From the NCBI GenBank assembly GCA_963662155.1, contig OY759273.1:26327956-26391955 (forward strand): a stretch of DNA of 64,000 nucleotides. Direction: 5' to 3'. The translations under genes were made by a program, and so were the position numbers. This stretch comes from Lamellibrachia columna. Its lineage: Eukaryota > Annelida > Polychaeta > Sabellida > Siboglinidae. Below, piece after piece: positions 11,501-26,500 of this stretch (position 1 is its first letter; each line of letters opens with the position of its first letter). The notes beneath the pieces were generated by a model that worked only from the letters and a program-made list of their open reading frames with translations, did not search any database and was not told the DNA's origin.

Positions 11501-14500
11501 CAGATTCAATTTTGATAACTGCAGAAATCTACTACCTGTCGAAATTTCAGTACGAGTTGTCACATCACTTGCGGGACACATCAGTGACTGTTGATGTTAC
11601 CATTAGTACTAGTAAATATGCGACATGTTTCACTTTATTAAACGAAAATGCATGCAACTATATGTAATGATCACCCCAAAAAAGATATCGATAGACAACA
11701 ATGCCCCTGTGATGTTTTTATGTTTAACGAGTCACGTCTTGCCACAGTGATCGTCGAAGTCACGTTTTGCCACAGTGATCATCGAAGTCACGTCTTGCCA
11801 CAGTGATAATCGAAGTCACGTCTTGCCACAGTGATAGTCGAAGTCATGTCTTGCCACAGTGATCGTTGAAGTCACGTCTTGCCACAGTGATCGTCGAAGT
11901 CACGTCATGCCACAGTGATCGTCGAAGTCACGTCTTGCCACAGTGATCGCCGAAGCTTCCGAACATCCGGCAAAAGTGTATACATTGTTCAATAATTGTA
12001 GGCATTTATTTCAAAAATAATTGTTCAAAAATCCATTAATTCGATGAAATATGATTTATAATATTGGTCTCTTGTGCATAGGTTTCTTTGAAAGTCTGCA
12101 TCTTGTTCAGTGTTTATCGTATCATTTCCCATGTTTCCAGGCTGCATGGCAACAGTGACTTTCAACATTTGAGTTGAAAATTCTCAGCTTTGCTATTTAG
12201 ATCCAAGATTGTACATAGTGCCACTCATCTACATACATGTACGTATATTGTAGGACGTAATGATAAATTACTGATATAGCGTGAGATAGAATCAGTCAAT
12301 CAAATCGCCAAACTTGATCTATTTCCGGGTTATAAATGTTGGTAAATACATAAAAACAGGGCCTAGATGTGACATTTTCGAGCCCAACAGAAGGTTCACG
12401 GGCCAACAGTTATGTTAAAGAAGAGAATATGTCATTCTGACAACAATCTTAAGAAACCTTTGCACATTCAGCATTCTAAATCACTAACAACTATTATCGA
12501 TTGAAAGGAAACAATGTTTTTGAAAAAAGGTGTGCTTGAATAAAATATTTACAATTACCAAACAATACATAGGTGTTTTACAAAAACACAAAATAGGCTA
12601 GGTAGTGGCATTTCAGACATCTGTACATGTGGGGAAATATATCAGATTAAACTGCTTTTTAGATCAGCATGCACATGTGTACCAGTAATACATCTTAGCC
12701 TGTCACTACTGTTATAATTACTAATGTTGTTTTCATTCAAACTACAACCTGACAGCATCCAAGTCCTCACTTTAGTGTCTGTTCCATGCCTGGCTACATT
12801 TAAGCAACCCTGTCTGGTTACATTTAAACAACAACCTGACAGCATCCAAGTCCTCACCTTATTGCTGGTAGCCAATCTGGTTACATTTACACCACAACAA
12901 CCTGGCAGCATCCAACTACTCACCCTGTAATAATGTCCGAATACAGAACAGCTGAGGTAGGCAGTTGATCCAATTTGCTTTAAGTCAGGTAGAATCGGCT
13001 TTATCTGAGCTTCCTGTGCATAAACTGAAAATAATAAGCAATGTACAGAATGCAACATGCTTTTTGAACGAGAACTCCTTTGCTGCGTAAATTAAACGTG
13101 CTGACGAATATGGATAAAAATATACCGGGATGACGGGTGTGGACAGGCAGTGAAAACATTGCGGGATAAAGACTCACATTCCTCTTGCGCAATGTGTGTT
13201 GTTTGCATAACCAATTAATTCTTTGCATAGGGGTTAAACAGAACGGCTTATCACACAGACACCACACCAGACACATGCCATGACAAATGTTTACTTATCA
13301 CACAGACACCACACCAGACACATGCCATGACAAATGTTTACTTATCACACAGACACCACACCAGACACATGCCATGACAAATGTTTACTTATCACACAGA
13401 CACCACACCAGACACATGCCATGACAAATGTTTACTTATCACACAGACACCATGCCAGACACATGCCATGACAAATGTTTACTTATCACACAGACACCAC
13501 ACCAGACACATGCCATGACAAATGTTTACTTATCACACAGACACCACACCAGACACATGCCATGACAAATGTTTACTTATCACACAGACACCACGCCAGA
13601 CACATGCCATGACAAATGTTTACTTATCACACAGACACCACACCAGACACATGCCATGACAAATGTTTACTTATCACACAGACACCACACCAGACACATG
13701 CCATGACAAATGTTTACTTATCACACAGACACCACACCAGACACATGCCATGACAAATGTTTACTTATCACACAGACACCACACCAGACACATGCCATGA
13801 CAAATGTTTACTTATCACACAGACACCACGCCAGACACATGCCATGACAAATGTTTACTTATCACACAGACACCACACCAGACACATGCCATGACAAATG
13901 TTTACTTAAAGCCAGAGCTGCAACAACTTATCTGAGTTCAAAGTAACCATTTCACACCTCGCGAGGTCTTAAAATAACGTATTACTGGACACACAAATTT
14001 CAAATGTTTATTTAGGACCGAAGTAGCAACATCTTAATTGACTTCAAAGTAATCATTGCATTGCACACACTATAAATCTTAAAACAACGTATTACAAAGA
14101 TAAGCACTAAACTCTACGTACATGTCGACATTAATTATTCAAATAATATAACCAGGATAGGATCAACACACTCAGCAAGACACCTTTGTAACATTGTGTC
14201 TACTAAATCGCTCCAACAATACAGTTTCCTTGGTTGCACCGCTATTTGTTTAATCGGTGACTCAACTGTTATTGTAAATATATTAAAATGTATGTATAGT
14301 CAAAATAGAGTTATTAATTTATTTCATTTAAAGTTTGTAATAATTTCCATGAAGCAAATGTATTATTTCGATAATGCACAACGCTATACATGTCTCAGAC
14401 CGTGCGTTGTTGGAATTCCTGCTGCATTAGTCTCGCTTATCCGACTCTCGCTCGGCTTCGCGAGTCCGCCGAGAAGAGAGTCTGGCAACAGAAGCATGTT

Positions 14501-17500
14501 TTGAGTGTTACAGTCATCAGGTGGCACCACTGGTATACGCAAAAATTATGGCATTATCAATCTTTGAAGTAATCTGACGTATTGGTGCATTTTCGTGATC
14601 TTGTGATCTTTCTGATCTTATTATCTGACATTTTTTTGGATAGTCCGGAGTCCTTTTTAGACAGGATACATGTCAAATGAAGAAGCCAATAAAGATACAC
14701 AGATGCGGACTGACTGTAGAAAGAGCTGATTTGTATGTTGTATGTAAGTGACAATCTAAGCCTAAGGTAAGTACATTAAAAAAAACATCAAAATTGTTCT
14801 ATTATCATTTAAACACTTCTGTGTGATAAGGTATGCTATGCAGTTTATAACTCTTTTTGATTTTTCTTCAATATGTATTATTTGTTAAATTATTCAACTT
14901 TTTAGGGTAATAAAAAGGGGCATTTTGTTTACACTAGTCCATTTCTTGTCATATGGGTTTAAATTGTGGGCTGCACTGCCACTGAATGTAAGGGCAAATG
15001 GCATAATGTGTACTAATGAAGATATTGAGGTGGATTAAAAAGTTTTAAGACCTTAAAATGTTGACCTATTAATGGGTGAACTCGTCATAACTTTGCAATG
15101 ACCTACTTACTTGACCTACAATGACCGTTGACCTACTTATGTTTAAAATACCCTAAGTAATTAATTAATTATATATAACACAAGATCAGTAAGTTGAGAG
15201 AGGAGTGTAAGGTAGAATGTATATATATATTGACCTTAATACCCATTATTGACCTAATTACATGCGTTAATGGTCTATTTATTTTTAATGAAGTATGGAT
15301 TGTGGTGCTATCATGTCAATAGAGGCTGTAATTGTTGACCATAATACTGACCTTACAGTGACCTGATTATTTGACCTCCATTGACCTATTTACATTGATA
15401 AATTACCTATTTCAGCCATAAATAATTATGCACGACAGTGGTGTTCGTAAATGTACTGGGGAAATGGTATACACAATTGACTTTAGTACGGTGTGATCTT
15501 TTGATGACTGAATTATGTATAATTACGGATGCCTTCTCAAATCGATTTTTTTGGTCTTATTTCAAATTCATTTTACAAAAATTCAAGCCTACCTAGTATC
15601 CACTACGACATGCTAGCTTGTCTGTGCCATTAAACTAAACTATTAAATTATTTTATGCTTCAACAAGCATTACAACTGCATCCTCAACTGATTTAGCCTA
15701 TTGCAAATCTGGTTCATTTGCACAAACGAACTAGCACATTGCAGTGGCTACTAGTTTGGTTTTTCGCAAAATTAATTTGATGGAGGCACCTTTGAGGAGG
15801 CACCTGTAAGTGAAAATCTAAATGCTGAAAAATCACAATTTTCACCATTGATGAAATTTCATAACTTTATCATGTGATCAGCAAGAGGATGGAAGTCACG
15901 CCCACGATCGGCATTGACTCGCGCATTGTTTACCATTTGGGACATCCACTATTTTGAACCTTACCAGATTTATTATTATTAAACATTTATAACGTGCCAT
16001 GTATCCGGGTGAAACACCTGTTCAAAGCTGCAGTTGTACAAAATATAAGTAAGATACATTAAAATGAGCTAAAACAGATAAAACGATAAAATTTAATGAG
16101 CTAACAGGTTAATTAACTAACATAAGGTGCTTAAATTAATAAAATAAAATGGTAGAATAAGTTATAAGGCAGGGCAGGGCATTCTATAGAATCAGCACAG
16201 CCACCAAGAACGAACGACTAAAGTCAATTCTCTTGATGATTTCAACAAAAATTAAACCAACTGTGGATATTACTTAACAATTCACACACTACATATTAGG
16301 ACATCAACAAACCGGATTTACAATAGGCTAAGTCAGTTGACGATGCAGTTTTAAGTGACATGTGGAGCTAGCATAATAATAATTATTCATAGAATCTGTA
16401 GTGTTTACTGCATAATTATAAAGAGCACAAATATATTATTGCAAAGGGAAATAATTGTGTGAAAAAAAAACAATTTATTATACATTGTGAGAGCTTTTTA
16501 ATTTTCTGCATGCATAATGCAACAATTATAGTCCAGTGTCAAAACTGGTTTACAGTACACTGCAGGCAGGTTCGGTACATCAATATTCATATTTCACTGT
16601 GTCATGAAATAATATCCTGCACTTCAACACAGTCGGATAATGTTTATTTATTGTTCACTGTAGGCTGATATGAAGACATGGAGAAAGACAACACCCAAAG
16701 TAGTGCTGCAGTACAAGAACTAGTCGGCATCAGCTCGTCATGAAAGGAACTATAAGGAAGACCATATAGTACACTGCAGCAATATTCACAGTTCACTGTT
16801 TCATAAATCCAGTCCATATTAATGTTCACGAGACATTATAGGCTCATTGCAGCAAAGTTCATAAGTTGTTCACATGACATTGTCGGCGTAGTATACACAC
16901 TGTTTCGTAAATCCATCCATGTGTAATGTTTGGATTTCACAGCCTGATATACAATATTTGGCTGATCTAAACATGCCAAAATTTCTACTGAAGCTGCATG
17001 CAAAGTTCATTCTGGATGTCGATCCTCTTGGCTGGAGTAACTGTTGCAGCACATAATCTTCTCGGAAGTCACTGGCCCTACAATGATACAGTATTTTCGA
17101 CTGATAATTGTCTGTGATTTTGCAACTGATGTGTGAAATATTAGTAATTACTGTATGCACAATTTACAAATGTGTACAATCAGCCCAAACGAGATCTGAC
17201 TGATTGATACTTATGTATATGTGTTGCAGACAGTAGACAACTGAAACATGTTTATAATGTAATTTAACCAAACAAAATGCATGTACACATGCACGAATTG
17301 GCCACCATTAATAATTGGCTACTTTAAAAGCAGCCTTGTCACATCGTAGACTTTTCAAGTTAATGACATTTCTATCCAGTTTACAAATTAGAGTTACACT
17401 GGCAGTTAGGAATGTAAAATAATTAAATTAGTTGTGTTGTTAGCATTGGCACATTAAATTGACTATGGGGATGGCATAGCTAGGTAACCGAAACATATTT

Positions 17501-20500
17501 TGTATATTGGTGGGGCATGAAAATTGTGAGTTGAAGTCACATTCAGCGAATTTTTGTCAATGTCACATATACACCACTAATATTTAGAGAAGCTAAAAAA
17601 ATTGCTCATCTGCCCCTGATATATCCCTGGGTGCAACTGCCCTCATCCCCTGTTACAGATTGTTTGTAAATATCTGTGAAATGGATTTCAGTTGCTACAT
17701 TGTTGTTTTGTGGAAGGCAATACTGATCCATTGTTATTTCTTATTTAATTAGGCATGTTGATCAATGTTATTATTCATGTGTATTGTTTTATATCAAAAA
17801 ATCTTAATTTATCATATTTTATGTGTGTACAACATAACAAGTGCTCAGTGTATTAAGTTGGTGGCACACACAAATTAAATTTAAAAACAGATCTTGTTAC
17901 CACGTAACACTTGCCATACTTGTTATTGTTATGTTTATTTCATAATTGTCTATGCAGAGTTGCACAGGGAGGATGGTGTAGTTCTCTGTGCAACTTCGCA
18001 TCGATGTTAATAAGCATCACACACGATACATTCATGTGAACAAAACAACGCCAAGTTTGGAATGTGTCTATATACCGGCCATCCTTAATATTTTGTATCT
18101 GCTTTATTTGTAAGTTGTGGAAGTAAAGTTCTTTATCATGACAGTAATATCCCATTTGGTAGTTATATCAATGTAATGAACATTGTAAAAAATATAAATT
18201 AAAATAATGTAGTAAACTTAATTATAAATGTATGAAAAACAATAAGGAATTGTAAAATCAGTGTTTTGTTAATACACAATTTTTTTTCATATTCAGTAGA
18301 TGCAATTAAAATAATATATCAGTATCTAGGATGCTGACTGAAGTATAATGTCAATAAGCAGACAAAAACTATAGACACAGTAGTTGCTTTGTTGCTGGGC
18401 AAACACAAATTCACTAGGCAGCTTTCATGTATACAGCGCGTGCATGTTTATAATACCACGTTAATACTTTTATAATATATATATATATTAATCATAATTA
18501 CCTCTCAAGAAACTTGCAGTTTGTTCTGGATAAGCAAGTTTCTTGAGAGGTAATTATGATTAATATTAATAACCAAGAAACCGGATCATCTATCCATTCA
18601 AAGTATATATATATAGTTTTTGTCTGCTTATTGACATTATACTTCAGTATTATATATATATATATATATATTTATTTATTAACATGACCAAGGCTGCATA
18701 CAATTACACAAAATCAAATCAATTACGTTTCATTTTTATTTTTAATTACACCAGTCCTGTTTCAATTACAATTACAGATGCGTTATATGGATCTCCCCAC
18801 AGAAAGGCACATGTATGCAAAAATGGCGCATACGAAAAATTACGAAAAACACACACTTGAGAATGATATAATTATCAGAAAAAAATGTGTACTAGTTGGA
18901 AGTTCAGGCCATGTGCCAGCTGATAATATGCTTGCCAGGTAACATATCAAGTACACCAAGGAAAATTGTGTATATACGTACCCTGTTGGAAGCATTCCCA
19001 TCCCATCACGTCCATCAGCAATGTTCTGGATGCAGGCAAACTCTTTCAGTGGCAATGCAAACACTAAATGTTAACGACTCCTCTTGCTCTGTCGATAGCA
19101 CCTGCGACTTGTAATGACACCTCTTGCTCTGTCGATAGCACCTGCGACTTGTAACGACTCCTCTTGCTCTGTCGATAGCACCTGCGACTTGTAACGACTC
19201 CTCTTGCTCTGTCGATAGCACCTGTGACTTCTAACGACACCTCTTGCTCTGTCGATAGCACCTGCGACTTATAACGACTCCTCTTGCTCTGTCGATAGCA
19301 CCTGCGACTTGTAACGACTCCTCTTGCTCTGTCGATAGCACCTGCGACTTCTAACGACACCTCTTGCTCTGTCGATAGCACCTGCGACTTCTAACGACTC
19401 CTCTTGCTCTGTCGATAGCACCTGCGACTTCTAACGACTCCTCTTGCTCTGTCGATAGCACCTGCGACTTCTAACGACTCCTCTTGCTCTGTCGATAGCA
19501 CCTGCGACTTCTAATGACTCCTCTTGCTCTGTCGATAGCACCTGCGACTTGTAACGACTCCTCTTGCTCTGTCGATAGCACCTGCGACTTCTAACGACTC
19601 CTCTTGCTCTGTCGATAGCACCTGCGACTTGTAACGACTCCTCTTGCTCTGTCGATAGCACCTGCGACTTCTAACGACTCCTCTTGCTCTGTCGATAGCA
19701 CCTGCGACTTGTAACGACTCCTCTTGCTCTGTCGATAGCACCTGCGACTTCTAACGACTCCTCTTGCTCAGTCGATAGCACCTGCGACTTGTAACAACTC
19801 CTCTTGCTCTGCCGATAGCACCTGCGACTTCTAACGACTCCTCTTGCTCTGTCGATAGCACCTGCGACTTCTAACGACTCCTCTTGCTCTGCCGATAGCA
19901 CCTGCGACTTCTAACGACTCCTCTTGCTCTGTCGATAGCACCTGCGACTTCTAACAACACCTCTTGCTCTGTCGATAGCACCTGCGACTTGTAATGACTC
20001 CTCTTGCTCTGTCGATAGCACCTGCGACTTCTAATGACTCCTCTTGCTCTGTCAATAGCACCTGCGACTTCTAACAACTCCTCTTGCTCTGTCGATAGCA
20101 CCTGCGACTTGTAACGACTCCTCTTGCTCTGTCAATAGCACCTGCGACTTCTAATGACTCCTCTTGCTCTGTCGATAGCACCTGCGACTTGTAACGACTC
20201 CTCTTGCTCTGTCGATAGCACCTGTGACTTCTAACGACTCCTCTTGCTCTGTCGATAGCACCTGCGACTTCTAACGACTCCTCTTGCTCTGTCGATAGCA
20301 CCTGCAACTTCTAACGACTCCTCTTGCTCTGTCAATAGCACCTGCGACTTCTAACGACTCCTCTTGCTCTGTCAATAGCACCTGCGACTTCTAACGACTC
20401 CTCTTGCTCTGTCGATAGCACCTGTGACTTGTAACGACACCTCTTGCTCTGTCGTTAACACTTGCGACTTGTAATGACTCCATTTGCCTTTCTGCAGGCG

Positions 20501-23500
20501 TTACTGGATGAAGTGCCAGCAGCCAACCAGCATCAGTATCAAGCTTAATGAGCTACTTATGTATGTGCCCAGAATATGGGTGCATACATAATTTCTGTCA
20601 CAATGGGAACACCCACTCTGTGTCACGGCGAAGATGTGTGTGACAAACGGTGGTGCCACATCGCGGAGCCTGGATAATTGAGGTTACTGCTGCATATGCG
20701 ATTCCGACTTGGGCGGACGTTGTTTGAATTCCAATAATGGACCGGCCCAAGCAGGGTTGTTTGATTTAAATCATTTGATTAAAATTATTGATTTAAATCA
20801 TTTGATTTAAGTTATTGATTTAAATCACTCCCAAAAAAATATTAAAAAATCATTGATTTATGATTTTTTAGTTCCGATTTTTTGGAATTTAACACAAATA
20901 ATTGTTTACAAGCATCGAGATCAACAAAGTTTTGTATGTTTTTTAATACAAAAGCACAAAGTGCACACACTTGTGTAGCTGTATTGACACCATATAGCCT
21001 GATAGTCAAATATTTTATGACATTGTGTATGTTTGAGCTATTCCCTTTCTGAATGCAGTGAAACCACACAAACTTGTCTTCCAGAGGAAGTATTTTTTCA
21101 AGTCAGAAGCCCTGAGTTAAAGTCCACTTAGTGCTTGTGCTAGTTGTTACCAATTCAATATGTTGACTCAAGTGAGACAGTCTGGGCAAAATTGTTTAAT
21201 ACTGTATGAGTTTGCAGTTTGGTTGGAGACACTTAGAGTACACAGAGCCCTTGACAGGTGCTAATCCACCCTCTCAGCAAACAATAATAAGCACTGGTAC
21301 AGCTACAGACACACAGCATGCTTTCCTTTCCAAGACAGATTATGCAACTACAGGGAGGGTGGGGTGAGGTCTTGTGGACATTGTCTAATGTCTTCATATA
21401 AGCAAAAATCATGTTAAGACAAGTACCTAAATCGATTTGAATAGAACATGTTTGAAAGAGTTTATAAATATAAACATCTATATAAATGTCTATATACCAG
21501 ATTAAAAAAATATATATTTATCTGATTTAAATTTTAAAAAATCAGATTTTTTAAATAAAAAAAATCAAGATTTTTTTCAACCCTGGGCCCAAATTAGGAT
21601 CATTCCCAAACTGTCCCGATTCCCCAAAAAGTAATGGTCATAACAATAATATATACGTTTTATTTTGGAGTTGAAATTTAATAGTAGTAAACCACTAAAT
21701 ATACAAATTAACAAGACGAAATTTGTATTCTGGCATAAACAGTTCATTAGTTCATTAGTTATGACACGTTATACCTCAGGTGTGCGGACATCAGGGCTGG
21801 GGTCAATTCCAATTCAATTAATTTTTTATTCAAATTCAAGCTAAAATCTTTCAATTCCAGTTCAATTCCAAATTAATTCTACAGGCCTTTTTCCAAAGCA
21901 AACGCTTGGGATAATAATAATATGTAACTGTAATATAAATTTTTTTCTGTAATAGTAAAAGAGGAACTTTTTTCAAAAGTAATAGTAATATATCCTAAAG
22001 TAATAAATAATAGTATAACACTTTTCTATTACATCTGTTACTGCAAACTTATAAAATATCAAGTTTGTTTGCATGTTATTCCAACTACTGGTAATTGTAA
22101 ACAATGTACAGACAATGGCTGAGCTGTTATTCAAACAACATGAAAAGACCAGTAGGCTGATCATTTTATGGTTTCAGAAATACCTGCTCAATGAAACAAT
22201 GCAGGAGTAGTAAGCCAATTACTAATTGTTGGGATGCCCCATTGAGGTGGCTATGGCTTCACACATTCCTAACACACATAAAGGACATGGTTTCAGATAT
22301 GTGCAGGCAGACAACAAACATTACCTTAGAGCAGGAGCTGCTACCTGTATTGAATTCAAAGTAAGTTCATCACACCCCACCATAGTTTGATTTAAGTAGA
22401 ACTTAGAACTGAGTTATTTTTTATAATTTCCACATGGCAGACCCTTTGTTCCAATTTGGACAAATGTTCTCACCTCAAATCTTAAAATTGTGCTAGTTGT
22501 TACCAATTCAATATGTTGACTCAAGTGAGACAGTCTGGGCAAAATTGTTTAATACTGTATGAGTTTGCAGTTTGGTTGGAGACACTTAGAGTACACAGAG
22601 CCCTTGACAGGTGCTAATCCACCCTCTCAGCAAACAATAATAAGCACTGGTACAGCTACAGACACACAGCATGCTTTCCTTTCCAAGACAGATTATGCAA
22701 CTACAGGGAGGGTGGGGTGAGGTCTTGTGGACATTGTCTAATGTCTTCATATAAGCAAAAATCATGTTAAGACAAGTACCTAAATCGATTTGAATAGAAC
22801 ATGTTTGAAAGAGTTTATAAATATAAACATCTATATAAATGTCTATATACCAGATTAAAAAAATATATATATATCTGATTTAAATTTAAAAAAATCAGAT
22901 TTTTTAAATAAAAAAAATCAAGATTTTTTTCAACCCTGGGCCCAAATTAGGATCATTCCCAAAATGTCCCGATTCCCCAAAAAGTAATGGTCATAACAAT
23001 AATATATACGTTTTTTTTTGGAGTTGAAATTTAATAGTAGTAAACCACTAAATATACAAATTAACAAGACGAAATTTGTATTCTGGCATAAACAGTTCAT
23101 TAGTTCATTAGTTATGACACGTTATACCTCAGGTGTGCGGACATCAGGGCTGGGGTCAATTCCAATTCAATTAATTTTTTATTCAAATTCAAGCTAAAAT
23201 CTTTCAATTCCAGTTCAATTCCAAATTAATTCTACAGGCCTTTTTCCAAAGCAAACGCTTGGGATAATAATAATATGTAACTGTAATATAAATTTTTTTC
23301 TGTAATAGTAAAAGAGGAACTTTTTTCAAAAGTAATAGTAATATATCCTAAAGTAATAAATAATAGTATAACACTTTTCTATTACATCTGTTACTGCAAA
23401 CTTATAAAATATCAAGTTTGTTTGCATGTTATTCCAACTACTGGTAATTGTAAACAATGTACAGACAATGGCTGAGCTGTTATTCAAACAACATGAAAAG

Positions 23501-26500
23501 ACCAGTAGGCTGATCATTTTATGGTTTCAGAAATACCTGCTCAATGAAACAATGCAGGAGTAGTAAGCCAATTACTAATTGTTGGGATGCCCCATTGAGG
23601 TGGCTATGGCTTCACACATTCCTAACACACATAAAGGACATGGTTTCAGATATGTGCAGGCAGACAACAAACATTACCTTAGAGCAGGAGCTGCAACCTG
23701 TATTGAATTCAAAGTAAGTTCATCACACCCCACCATAGTTTGATTTAAGTAGAACTTAGAACTGAGTTATTTTTTATAATTTCCACATGGCAGACCCTTT
23801 GTTCCAATTTGGACAAATGTTCTCACCTCAAATCTTAAAATTGTGCTAGTTGTTACCAATTCAATATGTTGACTCAAGTGAGACAGTCTGGGCAAAATTG
23901 TTTAATACTGTACGAGTTTGCAGTTTGGTTGGAGACACTTAGAGTACACAGAGCCCTTGACAGGTGCTAATCCACCCTCTCAGCAAACAATAATAAGCAC
24001 TGGTACAGCTACAGACACACAGCATGCTTTCCTTTCCAAGACAGATTATGCAACTACAGGGAGGGTGGGGTGAGGTCTTGTGGACATTGTCTAATGTCTT
24101 CATATAAGCAAAAATCATGTTAAGACAAGTACCTAAATCGATTTGAATAGAACATGTTTGAAAGAGTTTATAAATATAAACATCTATATAAATGTCTATA
24201 TACCAGATTAAAAAAATATATATATATCTGATTTAAATTTAAAAAAATCAGATTTTTTAAATAAAAAAAATCAAGATTTTTTTCAACCCTGGGCCCAAAT
24301 TAGGATCATTCCCAAAATGTCCCGATTCCCCAAAAAGTAATGGTCATAACAATAATATATACGTTTTTTTTTGGAGTTGAAATTTAATAGTAGTAAACCA
24401 CTAAATATACAAATTAACAAGACGAAATTTGTATTCTGGCATAAACAGTTCATTAGTTCATTAGTTATGACACGTTATACCTCAGGTGTGCGGACATCAG
24501 GGCTGGGGTCAATTCCAATTCAATTAATTTTTTATTCAAATTCAAGCTAAAATCTTTCAATTCCAGTTCAATTCCAAATTAATTCTACAGGCCTTTTTCC
24601 AAAGCAAACGCTTGGGATAATAATAATATGTAACTGTAATATAAATTTTTTTCTGTAATAGTAAAAGAGGAACTTTTTTCAAAAGTAATAGTAATATATC
24701 CTAAAGTAATAAATAATAGTATAACACTTTTCTATTACATCTGTTACTGCAAACTTATAAAATATCAAGTTTGTTTGCATGTTATTCCAACTACTGGTAA
24801 TTGTAAACAATGTACAGACAATGGCTGAGCTGTTATTCAAACAACATGAAAAGACCAGTAGGCTGATCATTTTATGGTTTCAGAAATACCTGCTCAATGA
24901 AACAATGCAGGAGTAGTAAGCCAATTACTAATTGTTGGGATGCCCCATTGAGGTGGCTATGGCTTCACACATTCCTAACACACATAAAGGACATGGTTTC
25001 AGATATGTGCAGGCAGACAACAAACATTACCTTAGAGCAGGAGCTGCAACCTGTATTGAATTCAAAGTAAGTTCATCACACCCCACCATAGTTTGATTTA
25101 AGTAGAACTTAGAACTGAGTTATTTTTTATAATTTCCACATGGCAGACCCTTTGTTCCAATTTGGACAAATGTTCTCACCTCAAATCTTAAAATTGTGCT
25201 AGTTGTTACCAATTCAATATGTTGACTCAAGTGAGACAGTCTGGGCAAAATTGTTTAATACTGTACGAGTTTGCAGTTTGGTTGGAGACACTTAGAGTAC
25301 ACAGAGCCCTTGACAGGTGCTAATCCACCCTCTCAGCAAACAATAATAAGCACTGGTACAGCTACAGACACACAGCATGCTTTCCTTTCCAAGACAGATA
25401 ATGCAACTACAGGGAGGGTGGGGTGAGGTCTTGTGGACATTGTCTAATGTCTTCATATAAGCAAAAATCATGTTAAGACAAGTACCTAAATCGATTTGAA
25501 TAGAACATGTTTGAAAGAGTTTATAAATATAAACATCTATATAAATGTCTATATACCAGATTAAAAAAATATATATATCTGATTTAAATTTAAAAAAATC
25601 AGATTTTTTAAATAAAAAAAATCAAGATTTTTTTCAACCCTGGGCCCAAATTAGGATCATTCCCAAACTGTCCCGATTCCCCAAAAAGTAATGGTCATAA
25701 CAATAATATATACGTTTTTTTTTGGAGTTGAAATTTAATAGTAGTAAACCACTAAATATACAAATTAACAAGACGAAATTTGTATCCTTCTGGCATAAAC
25801 AGTTCATTAGTTCATTAGTTATGACACGTTATACCTCAGGTGTGCGGACATCAGGGCTGGGGTCAATTCCAATTCAATTAATTTTTTATTCAAATTCAAG
25901 CTAAAATCTTTCAATTCCAGTTCAATTCCAAATTAATTCTACAGGCCTTTTTCCAAAGCAAACGCTTGGGATAATAATAATATGTAACTGTAATATAATT
26001 TTTTTTCTGTAATAGTAAAAGAGGAACTTTTTTCAAAAGTAATAGTAATATATCCTAAAGTAATAAATAATAGTATAACACTTTTCTATTACATCTGTTA
26101 CTGCAAACTTATAAAATATCAAGTTTGTTTGCATGTTATTCCAACTATTGGTAATTGTAAACAATGTACAGACAATGGCTGAGCTGTTATTCAAACAACA
26201 TGAAAAGACCAGTAGGCTGATCATTTTATGGTTTCAGAAATACCTGCTCAATGAAACAATGCAGGAGTAGTAAGCCAATTACTAATTGTTGGGATGCCCC
26301 ATTGAGGTGGCTATGGCTTCACACATTCCTAACACACATAAAGGACATGGTTTCAGATATGTGCAGGCAGACAACAAACATTACCTTAGAGCAGGAGCTG
26401 CAACCTGTATTGAATTCAAAGTAAGTTCATCACACCCCACCATAGTTTGATTTAAGCAGAACTTAGAACTGAGTTATTTTTTATAATTTCCACATGGCAG

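Noticed and set aside
19072..20480. Regular 40-bp repeats resembling a CRISPR array
   Set aside because: Units abut with no variable spacers, and the window is clearly animal DNA with introns. It is a tandem satellite.
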